DNA from: Pontederia crassipes
Taxonomy: Eukaryota > Streptophyta > Magnoliopsida > Commelinales > Pontederiaceae
Reading direction: 5' to 3'
NCBI GenBank assembly: GCA_030549335.1
Contig: CM060187.1
Coordinates: 50,426,203 to 50,490,202, forward strand
DNA length: 64,000 bases
In this document: piece by piece, positions 25,215 through 35,200 of the stretch
Position numbering within the stretch: the first letter of the stretch is position 1
Layout of the letters: every line of letters begins with the position of its first letter
Program-made: the position numbers and the translations under genes
The notes under the pieces: generated by a model
Seen by the model: only the letters and a program-made list of their open reading frames with translations
Databases searched by the model: none
What the model was told of the DNA's origin: nothing

Positions 25215-26429
25215 CTACCGGCTTAAGTTCTCAGCAGAACCACTATTATCATTGTCATCATCGTCGTCGTCATCATCCTCATCTTCGTCATCACCATCAT
25301 CCCCTTCTTCCTCTCTAAGCTTTGCAATCTCCGCCTGAGCCCTTTCCAGAATCTGCTTCTTCTGAAGCTCCAAATCTCTTTGGAATTCCTTCCTCATTCG
25401 TTCCAACTCAGTCATCTGCTGTCTCTTGTTGTTCTCCATCTTCTCATATATCTCTCCAAACTTCTGAATTGAATCAGCAAGCATTTTGAAAGAAGAATTG
25501 GAGCTCCCTAAGGCAGCCTCCCTACTTGGTGGAAGCCCATCAGAGTCGCCTTCCTCATCGTCACCATCATCCTCTGTACCAGTATCCCCAGGACTGTCCC
25601 TCATCTCATCATTTCCATTCACATGATTATGATAGACATTAGATCTAGCAAAGACATACTCTCCAACATCAACGCCGCATGCTAACCTCGGTGGCTGGTG
25701 GTGCTGCCTCTGCCGGCCAGTTACGGGTGGTGGAAGAGTTGGTGGTGACATTAAAGCATCCATCCTTTCAAAATGAACCCAATTACTGCTCGAATTGCTA
25801 TGATCCATGGCCAATCTCGACTTCTCCTTCTTATACTTCTTTTTTAGGGTATCAACCCGGTTTCTGCACTGGGCGTCAGATCGACCAATTTTGGAGGCCT
25901 GCGAGACGATCTTGGCAACCTCGCTCCACTCGTCGGATCGGAGGCTCTTGCGGCCATTCTGCACGTAGCGATCGCCCCATGCGTCGAGGAGAACCGAGGT
26001 CGCGTCATCGGACCAATCCGTAGTCGAGCTCCGGGCGGGGGTCTTAGGAGAGGCAGTTGTTTGAGGAGGCACACGAGGGGCGAATTCGAATCCCAGGGCA
26101 TGCTTATCGACCTTCCTGCGCTTTCCACGACCCTCCGACGAGCCGGAGGATGAATCCTCGTCGTCGTCGTCGTCGACGACACGGCGATAACCTCCTGCTT
26201 CGTTGTCGTTCTCCTCCTCGTCGTCTTCGTCGTCCATGGGTCGACTCATGCCGTTCGGACCGTCTTCATCGACGGCAGTGGGATAGCGGCGAGAGATCTG
26301 GGAAGGAGGAGGGATCCGACTGGAAGGATTCTTCGGGCGGGCGAAGGATGAGGAGGACAAGTGGCCGCGAGGGTTCTGAAGGTGATAAGGATTGGAAGGA
26401 TACCTCGCGTCGTCCTCCATGTCGTCCAT
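25215..26429 (-). CDS. Trihelix (MYB/SANT-like) transcription factor
   Basis: Single exon, 404 aa, on the minus strand from the ATG at 26429 to TAG at 25215. Visible features: a Ser/Pro-rich N-terminus; an acidic patch (64-92); a basic nuclear-signal-like GRGKRRKV (100-107); the trihelix domain at about 139-228 with the tryptophans of WSDDATSVLLDAWGDRY, a WSEV helix and QCRNRVDTLKKKYKKEK; a second acidic stretch (275-298); a long coiled coil (about 312-375) rich in Glu, Lys and Gln; and an acidic Asp tail. This order matches the SIP1/ASIL branch of plant trihelix factors, nuclear proteins that bind GT-type promoter elements. A strong splice donor (ggtag|gtaagc) directly follows the stop, so a 3'-UTR intron or an alternative end is possible. 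Two ATGs lie close together at the start (MDDM); the first was chosen. Confidence 0.9.
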   Translation of the reverse strand: MDDMEDDARYPSNPYHLQNPRGHLSSSSFARPKNPSSRIPPPSQISRRYPTAVDEDGPNGMSRPMDDEDDEEENDNEAGGYRRVVDDDDDEDSSSGSSEGRGKRRKVDKHALGFEFAPRVPPQTTASPKTPARSSTTDWSDDATSVLLDAWGDRYVQNGRKSLRSDEWSEVAKIVSQASKIGRSDAQCRNRVDTLKKKYKKEKSRLAMDHSNSSSNWVHFERMDALMSPPTLPPPVTGRQRQHHQPPRLACGVDVGEYVFARSNVYHNHVNGNDEMRDSPGDTGTEDDGDDEEGDSDGLPPSREAALGSSNSSFKMLADSIQKFGEIYEKMENNKRQQMTELERMRKEFQRDLELQKKQILERAQAEIAKLREEEGDDGDDEDEDDDDDDDDNDNSGSAENLSR

Positions 26430-27078
26430 GAATGGAGGGAAACGACGACGACAATCTTCGGGGCAGCAGGAAGAGGGGAAATGGGAATTGGAGGCCTCTA
26501 CGTTTTGATCGGGAAACCTAGTCGAACCCCAACTTGTTCTGCGTTGCCTGATTCGAGGAAACGAGTCAAACGACCCGACCGCTTGCTTGCTAGTTGCTAT
26601 ACGCCTATGCGGACCGGTTCAGTTTTGGTACCGGTTTAAATCCGAATGAAAAATAAATACATGAAAATTTGAATTCCCTATTTTGTTCACGAAGTGTACC
26701 ATTCAATTAGTTGATTCGATTTTCTATTATCACAAGGGTTTTGAGTAATTCATATATCCTATTAAACGGTCATTCAACTTTGACACACATTATTGTCAAA
26801 TAATCTTGCATATCACTTTTTTTTAGGTTTTGAAATTTTCTGTTGGATATAGCTTCGCATGTCCACGATGAAAATGACTTTATCTATTATTAAGGTTTAT
26901 AATGCTTAAATATTTTATTTTAAGAAAAATAAATCATTGTGATTATTTGAATCACTTTTTTTATATGTAATATGTCTAAATTATATTTAATAGGAAGAAC
27001 GACCCACGTTACATCTAAAAAAAGTACTTTACATATTCATTCATTTATATTTTATTTTATTCAATTAAGAAAAAAAAA

Positions 27079-27246
27079 CTCCGCCTATGTTTTATAGCCG
27101 GTCACAAGCCCGGATAAAGGAGGGTTGTGTTAGGCCCCGACAGTCAGCGTAAAACCCTATCGAATCTTATGAACATGGATCAACGAAGTCGTATGATCCA
27201 TGTAGCCGACTCCACCTAGTGGGATAAGATTTTATTGTTGTTGTTG
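27079..27246 (+). mobile_element. Short RTE-related element, about 168 bp, with 18-bp TSD
   Basis: It starts ctccgcctatgttttatag, continues through cccggataaaggag and gaacatggatcaacga, then the standard RTE 3' end gatccatgtagccgactcc and a (ttg)n tail. ttattcaattaagaaaa flanks it on both sides (from 27057 and from 27247). Its 5' end coincides with that of the copy at 48595. Confidence 0.85.
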
Positions 27247-27562
27247 TTATTCAATTAAGAAAAAGTTATTGCTATTTTCCCCCTAAAATATTTTAATGAA
27301 ATTAATTTCTGCTATGTCTAGAATATTGGAAAACTAAGCTTAGATGGATGGAAACAAATATGTATGACAAGATGAAAACTAACCCCTTTATATTAACAAA
27401 CTAACCATATATTAACAAACGAGACTCAAATTTAGTTCAAAAGTTCAGCGACATGAAAATGTTTCATATCCCAACATCTCAGCACCCCAATTTCGAGTCT
27501 AAAAGATACTTAAATATTCTTTATACCCAAAAATAAGCATTGAACGGGTATAAAAACAAGCT

Positions 27563-27762
27563 TACAAACCTCAACAATTGTTGGCATTAGTTCAAAAGAT
27601 GAACAAGTATGGTGCCTTTTATTATTCATGAAACTAAGTGGTAAACAGAATTGCGAATTCTCATTTTGTTAACAGCACAAGTGTGTCGCAGCCGTGATAA
27701 CAATAGTTACATGACAATCGTTTTTTTTTTCTGGTTACAACCCTCAACAATTGTTGGCATTA
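27563..27762. repeat. 27-bp direct repeats flanking 146 bp
   Basis: cctcaacaattgttggcatta is identical at 27569-27589 and 27742-27762. With one mismatch the match extends left to 27 bases. The 146 bases between end in an oligo-T run. It could be a target duplication around an old insertion or a diverged tandem duplication. Confidence 0.6.
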
Positions 27763-27880
27763 CTTTTTTTTTCTAGCTAAACTGTGAACTCATTGTGTAA
27801 AGAATCTGCTAATCAAGTCTAAAAGTACAAACCATATTCATAAAAAAGAACTCCCCTCAGTCTATAAAAGCTCGAGATCT

Positions 27881-30800
27881 CTATTTCCTGGCTTCTCCCG
27901 ACTTGCCTCCCTTGGCAGGAGCAGATTTTGACTTTTTAGGTTGTTGCTCTGATGCTCTTGATCCTATAATATTGCAGATAGGTTGATCTGGTGACTGGAG
28001 AAGTTTGAGTGAAGGATGAACTTTGAGGTCCTTCATCAACAACTTTTCACCCACATCCAACTCGCTCAAATCCACATCAATGTATGGTGGAATAATGTCA
28101 GCAGGGCACAGGTACTTCACTGTCCTTTTAATGGTGTTCAAGTAAGCACCTAGTGCACAAACAATTATTAGCACGTAATTATTCCACTATGAACTATCAC
28201 AAGTCAAAAGGATAACAATTTTTCATGGAGCCACTATGAACTATCATATGTCAAAAGGAAAACACTTTTTGGACGAAAGGAAACCAAATTTTGTACATTG
28301 AAGCTGCTAATCTAGCCTCACCTATAACTCAAACATGCAATGTGCAGAACAACATCCCTCTTCCAATAGATGTGTTATTTGGTTCAGTTAATGAGGAAAC
28401 CATGTGACTAAATCACAGCCACATGATGAATATACAGATTCTATGTAGCAGTAGAATGGAGAAAAAAAAATTAAAGCTCCTCCCTTAAAGTTATTCTTCT
28501 GTTATTTTGAAAGTGTCTTCTACTAAAAAAACGAGGCAATCAATAACACACTTGTAGCCATACAGACTAATGTACACATACCAGGATAATTTCATATGCC
28601 GGTTATCCTGGGTCAAATAAGAAACATGTTTCAAAAGCCCCTTTTTCAGGGGTAAAAAGGTTATTTTTGTTCTTCTAGCTAAACTTAAATTTTGTAAATA
28701 ACAACTTTTTAACAGCTTGGAATAAAACTATATGGAGTGCTGGGATAATAATAAACTTAAGGCAAAAGCTTTTGTGGAAAAGAAAACACATAGCAATTAA
28801 AAATAATACATCAGTCTGTTGGAAATTTTGGCATGTAAAAAAACGTTTGTAATTTCCAATGCATGGAAAATAATTAAGAAGTATGTATTTGTCAACTACA
28901 TTAAATTTACTAGAGCTGTTAACAACAACAACAACATCAAAACCTTATCCCACTAGGTGGGGTCGGCTACATGGATGACGCCATTCCGCAGAGCTGTTAA
29001 CAACATAAAAGAAAATATTAGATGAAGGAGAAATGCTGAAACAATGTGTACAAGAAAAGGAGAAAATCATTGTTCAATCCACATCTATATAGTTTCCGTA
29101 AAAATCTTAATCCAGATAGACAATTGTTGATGTGAAATAATGCATCTAATTCCCCAAAAAAATTCTGATGAGTTCACATTTCCAAACGTAAATAGTGCCA
29201 GAAATCAGAACAAAAGTATACATGTAAAGAATTACATATCATATAGTGTAAAGAGCACGAAAATCCATACACCTTTGTTCCAAAAAAGATGTACTATGTT
29301 CAAATCGACCACAAACATAATAAATAAATTTAAAAGTAATATCCAGTTGATATACATACCTTTTCTAAGTCCAGGAGATGCATCTTCTCCTCTGTATACA
29401 AGTGGAACATCGACTTTTAATAATGCTGAGGAAGGAGCTCTAATAAACGTCACATTCAGAGGTGCATCCGTACCCGAATGGAGATGCAACTAACATATCG
29501 AAATAGAAATTGATTAGATGTCAAAATATACCATATGGGCAAAACATCAAGAAGCGTTTCCTCACACAAAAAAATGAGAATGAATTACCAAGAAGCATAG
29601 AAATTGATTAGAGGTCAAAATACACCAGAGCTGAAGTACAAATATATATTTAACAGGCAATCGCCCAGACATGTTAAGGACCAAATGAGTGATGATACTT
29701 CTTAGCTCCAGACGTTGTCTAAAAGTCACTATTTTGAATCTCACATTTTTATATAACTTACCCTCATCCTATAAAATTGAATTTTAAACTTAACAAAGGC
29801 CTACAAAACTAATTAAAGTGCTATATGTTGGCAAGAACATGGTGGATTCTATACTTTCTATAAATCTTTCATTATGCACTGTGCATACAACATGACAAAC
29901 CATCTTGTAGAGAATATAAAACATCAAGCAATTTATTCTAGATAAGACAAAAGGATCACATGTGTTACCATTCTACGCTACTATGTTTGATATCCAAAAT
30001 ATACTTTTCTAGTGACAAGTGGCATCTTGACAAGGGCAGAGAGCCAGCATAAACCAGTAGCTTTAGTGCTTCTCGACCAAGGTTTTGTTCATAAAACAGA
30101 CTCAGCAAGGAAATGACGATCATTGGCAAGATATCTGAAAAATGGTAAATGAATACGCCAGAAATCTCATTTTTGGCACCTTCTGTTATCAGTGCCCAGG
30201 TCCCAGAATGTTGCCTAACTTCTATTTGCTTCCAAAGTATGACCAACCAAAAAGGACAGGTACATTTCGAATCAACTGAACAATTTATCATCTCTTCTAG
30301 GATCAACTCTATCAACACATAAGCCAGAGCATTTTAGTCCCTCATATTTATCTTTTGGATATCTTTACACGGCATAATAACTAAAAGTAAAAGATTCTGA
30401 AAATCAGAATTATGAAAGCATTAATATTGATGTTTCTATTCTTACCTTTCTCGGTAAGACGCGGACTTTCTAGACGAGCTCGCTGGAATCGCCGAACTCG
30501 GATCGCACCTCGAGATCAAAGAGCCTGGAGAGGAAGAAAGACCGACCGAGGTGGTCGACGAGCTTACGGATCTGCTTGGTCTGGACGGAGATGAGCCGCT
30601 TGTTGCCGCCCTCCTGGCCGTTGGCCTGCTCAAACACGATGCTTGGAACCCTCCCGACCTTCCTCTCCTTGGACGACATGTTCGACCCGGACTTCTCCCG
30701 AGGCACCGCCAGGATCAATTCAGCGTGCTTGGGGTCCGGCCGTGGGAACCCCTCCAGGTACTCGAGGGGCGCAAAGGGATCCACATATGGCAGCTCTTCC

Positions 30801-30892
30801 CTCGTTAGGACCGCCGCCGCAGAGCTGGAAAAAGGACTGAGGCGGAAGCAGGCGAGTCTTAGGGTTTCCGACGATTGGCGGAGAAGCATCAT
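27881..30892 (-). CDS. bL25-family organellar ribosomal protein, with in-frame TAG
   Basis: Three minus-strand exons: 30446-30892, 29360-29489, 27881-28149, with GT-AG junctions that keep one frame (281 residue positions counting one internal stop). Exon 1 gives an N-terminal targeting-like segment rich in Arg, Ser and Leu, then VGRVPSIVFEQANGQEGGNK and RKLVDHLGRSFFLSRLF. Exon 2 gives LHSGTDAPLNVTFIRAPSSA and GEDASPGLRKG. Exon 3 gives NTIKRTVKYLCPADIIPPYI and DVDLSELDVGEKL, then a Lys-rich tail. This is the plant bL25/Gln-tRNA-synthetase anticodon-binding-like family, 5S-rRNA-binding large-subunit proteins of mitochondria or plastids. Oddity: near the end of exon 1 the frame reads ELV, TAG (30470-30472), KVRVLPRK, where relatives have a sense codon, usually Glu. 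The rest of the gene looks intact, so this is a nonsense allele, a very recent pseudogene or a sequence error. Confidence 0.85.
28150..29359 (-). other. bL25-like gene intron 2
   Basis: 1.2 kb, AT-rich, with an antisense RTE tail at 28921-28989. Otherwise nothing recognisable. Confidence 0.6.
28921..28989 (-). mobile_element. RTE-clade LINE 3' end (minus strand)
   Basis: A (aac)n start is followed by the reverse complement of the RTE end, cccactaggtggggtcggc and tacatggatgacgccattcc. agagctgtt flanks it at 28912-28920 and 28990-28998, and the match continues into taacaac, so the duplication is 9-15 bp. It is inserted in sense with the host transcript. Confidence 0.8.
29490..30445 (-). other. 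bL25-like gene intron 1
   Basis: 0.96 kb between donor aag|gtaag and acceptor gttag. No element recognised. Confidence 0.6.
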
Positions 30893-32096
30893 CTTGCCGG
30901 CGGTGGTGTGCTGTGAAAGCGGGAGTGATCGGACGGAAAAAGAAAGGGATTTATGTTCAAGATGGACCGAGGGATTTATGTTTACGAATGAAGACGATCG
31001 CTAACCGTCAGATCTCGATCATGCAAGATGAAATCAGACTTGCGAATGAAAATTTAAAATATTACACGATATATTCAACATTGAGAATTCGAACTTTTAA
31101 TATATTAAATAATATATTATTTTCTTCGTAACTTGCGATTTTTGAATTAATTGCGAAGGAAAAACTTGTTCAAAATTATTTTTTTACTCGCAATTATTAA
31201 TGTTTTTTTTGTGTCCTTGCAAAATCTTTGAACATTCTATTACAAATTCGTCATATTTCCTTGTAATAGGAAGACAAATTAGAATATGAATGAGAATTTA
31301 AGTATTAAATGGACATTAAATATGTTTTTTTTATTAGTCTAGACTAAAAGGATATATTAAATATTATAAGAAAGCTATATTACGTTTATTTGAGTTTTCA
31401 AAAAGGCGTTCTAATTTAAAAACATTAATACCGTTTCATAAAAATAGTGCTACATTAAATTAAATTATAAATATGAATAGATTCAATTACTCATCATGAA
31501 CATAAAGATGTCTACAAGTTATGAAAATGTAATATAATTATTACGGATGGTTTTAATTATAATGAATAAAAATGTAGTGAAAAAGAAACTCGTTCATCAC
31601 TCTTCTGAATATATCATGAATGAAAATATAGGAGCAATAATTTTTATTCAGAAAAGGAAATGGGAAAACTAGAGTTTAAAAATACCTTGATAGGATAAAA
31701 TCTTAAATTCTTAATCTTACTCCATGAACCGATCTTGCGTGCTATCCTAATTTTTTGAAAATTTCAAGTGAAACTTGAGATAGAAAATTTTCGGATAATT
31801 AACGCCTGAAACATAATAAACATGCCATAGCCACAACTGAAACTCGGGAAATGAGACCCCCCGTCAGCGTAATGATAAATCAAAGATGAATAAACAACGA
31901 CCACGTTGCCACACGGTCGTGCATAAGAGAACCAAACGAATGCTCAAAGCTACATTTATTGATGTGAAATGCATCACAATTCCGTAGATGGCCAGTCCCT
32001 GAATCCGCAAGGAGCATTGCGAAACTCACAATTGGACAGAAACGATCACCTAACGAAATATTCTAGGAAGTAGTGCAGTAACATCTTATCCACTTC
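30893..32096. other. Spacer upstream of bL25-like gene, downstream of the RING gene
   Basis: The left part should carry the bL25-like promoter and the right end the 3' UTR of the RING gene. The body is AT-rich with no exon or element I can name. Confidence 0.5.
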
Positions 32097-32231
32097 TTAC
32101 ATTTGGCGAGTATTATATGACTTGCAATTGAGGCATTTCTGTGCTACCACATGAAAGTGGACGTCTGAGGTTGCTCCGCAGTCATTACACAAAATGCGAA
32201 CCTGCACCATCAACAAGCATCAAGCTCCATC

Positions 32232-32284
<53 letters not shown>

Positions 32285-35200
32285 CAGAAAGGTAGTACAT
32301 ATGCAAGAGCCTTCAAAAATTTATGCTACTAGTTCACGAAAATGGACAAGAGGTCATATATTACAATGCAAAGAAAGGAAAAAACAAATGAGAAGGCAAA
32401 CCATTTTGGATTCGGGCATTGGTGTGGCAGCCACTTCCATGTCCAATACTTCCCATACTTTTGACATATCACAGACAGATTTTGAGCAAAGGGGACAGGC
32501 ATACCTGAAATTTATAGGTGAAAGAACCGGTAAGCCATGGCAGAATAACATAAAGAACCTTGAAATAAGGAAAGGATACAAAACTTACTGAAAGTGTTGC
32601 TGCATTTCCTTCAAGCAATGCACGTGAATAGTGTGACCACACGGCAAGACAGAGACATCATTTGTGGATTCAAACAAATACTGGATACAGTAACATCCAC
32701 GTCAATGCAAAATTCCATGAGTTTAATCAATGCATCAAGAGGAAAAGTCACACTGACCTCAAAGCATACAGGGCAATCATGATGCATCGCTCCTTCTACA
32801 CATGGATGACTATTCTTTAATAAGACCAAATAGCAGCATCCTGCCATAACCAGACTTAGTCGAAGCATAGGAAAAGAAATGATGAAAATAATAAAACAAA
32901 ACACAACAGAAGATATAAGACCATACAAAGTATTTGAGAGCAACTAGTTGGGAAGCTTAATAGGCCAAATTAAATTGTAGACAAACTCAAAACATGTAAA
33001 AATCAGTAAGTTGTAGCATCCCCCTAACCGAGGTAGTCATTTTTATAGCATATAATGCTATTAAACAGGGTTGAGAAAAGGAACTATAAACATGATAATT
33101 GTATATGTAGATATATGTTTATCTTACAACTCCAGAAGATTAGGATTTAGATCATTACCACATGTAAAACAATGAAAGAAATTCTCCCGCCCACCGATTC
33201 TGTCAAAATAAACATTGTAACTTGTTAAAGCCTGCACAATACGTCAATGAAGTGATACATTTACATTACATAGACAAAAGGTAAATTGTGAACCTGCAGA
33301 TCCCACAACCATTGCAGTGGTACTGTTGCTTTGAGATCTAGGTAATGCCCAAGAAATTGTAAATACCAAATCAAGAGAATTAGTTCCGGCTATAAGAACA
33401 AAGGCTTCTCAAAAGGATGTATTGTATTATCTTACATCATCATCAAACAACTTGCAAGTTGCACAAAAATACTTCCCCATGCACACCCCACAATTAATGC
33501 AAACTTGTCGCACCTGCCACAAATGAAAAACAGATTGAATCAACATTTTAAATAAATTGGTCAAAAGAGGGAAAAAAAAGATTAAAAAAACAAGAAATCA
33601 GCACATCAGTTCTAAAAACATGCTGTAAATCCCAAGCCAAAAGCACATGATAGAATCTGCCAGCATGGGATTTTCAGTTACAAAATTGCAGTTAAGGGTG
33701 GTGTGTTGTAATCACTACTCTATTAAGTGTTGCTTTTTTTTAGAAGAACTCTATAAGTGTTGCTACATGTTTCAAATAAACATGGCCAGTCTACATTATG
33801 CATATCTCCTTTTTATATGATCCACCCTGTTAATTCGCAGATGGATAGCTGGGTTTGGAGCAATGGTAACTTCAAGGTCAAATCTGCCTACACCATGCTG
33901 AGGAGCAGGCTCACAGTATTGACGATAATTTTTTTATCGACTCTCAACAGATTTGGAAAGCAAGGGTTCCTTTAGAAATCAAAATTTTAGGGGCATGAAC
34001 TGCAGCATACCTTTCTGGTTTGGTGGGGATGCCTTCCATATGCAGTATCTGTTAAGAGGAGAACGATAACACTGAACATCTGTTTTTCAGATGTCATAAG
34101 TCGCCTGAAGTGTGCAACGGACTGCACATATCTAGCATCGGCATCGTCAGAGGCCGGTTTCTGGTCATCCTTCAAGAGGGGTGGGGTGTCTAACGACTCG
34201 GCAACGTACAGATCCAGAAGGGAGGTGAGGAAAATTTTCATGAAATACAGTAGTTTTTCAAGGAGGCACATGTTACACTGAAAATATTCTCTCGCACATC
34301 AAAAACCTGACAAGAGATGGAATTACATCGGATAGTCCACCTTTGATCTTTACCCCGGTGATGTCAGCTTTTGGTTTATTATCTTTTTACTCCTATTTTT
34401 GGACAATTTTTTTTCACCGAAAATTGATTGCAATGTTTTTATATCTATTTGAAGATTAATGAATCAGGATTGGTTGATTAACATTTGGTTAAACATCTTG
34501 TTACCTTTCTTAAAAAAATGGAACAAAATGTTCTTAATATTTTAACTCAATGGATGAAGATACCAACTGCAAGGAGTTACTAAGGTTAACACATTGAAAG
34601 CACCTTCCAATTTCTTCCCCACCCCACCCCCTTGTTTTTTTTTTCTTTTGAGGGGAGCACCTTCCAATTTCTATCAAAGCAAAAAGATGAACTTGCGGAT
34701 TTTGCCTCCATTACAGTTTTGCAGCTACTAGGTTTAAACAAGGGATTCATTCCTGAATGTGATACATCATTATATAGGAGTAAAAGGCAATTATTCCTAC
34801 AACTGGAACATTATAATAACTTATTCCAGCAAGGATTTTTCCCTCTCAAATTGCTACAACCAAAGTCGTCAAAAGTGTCTTATAAAGTCGAACGATTTTA
34901 TATCTGAACCTGTATCATGCTCGATTCCACAATTAGTCATGTTTGGCCAGCATGCAGTAGGATTGCTACTGGCCCCTAAAGTCGGTGAAGAAACACGTCT
35001 CCACTGATCACACTAATTTTTTTACCTTCTTATAAGTTACGAGTTACGACAAGTCCAAATCTTTCTTCTTTTGTTTCTGCCCTATGTGCCTGCTGCCGCT
35101 ACTCGCTACCAATGCTGCTGCTCACCTGCAGTCACCACTAACCTTGATTCTGCTGCCCCCACTGTTCTTCTAACAGGTTCTCTATTTCTCTCCCCCCTCC

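Larger units (their letters stand above)
26430..27880. other. Spacer between trihelix start and bL25-like stop
   Basis: It contains the trihelix upstream region (26430-26640, GC-richer), a short RTE-related insertion (27079-27246) and a 27-bp direct repeat pair (27563-27589 and 27736-27762). The rest is AT-rich and featureless. Confidence 0.5.
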
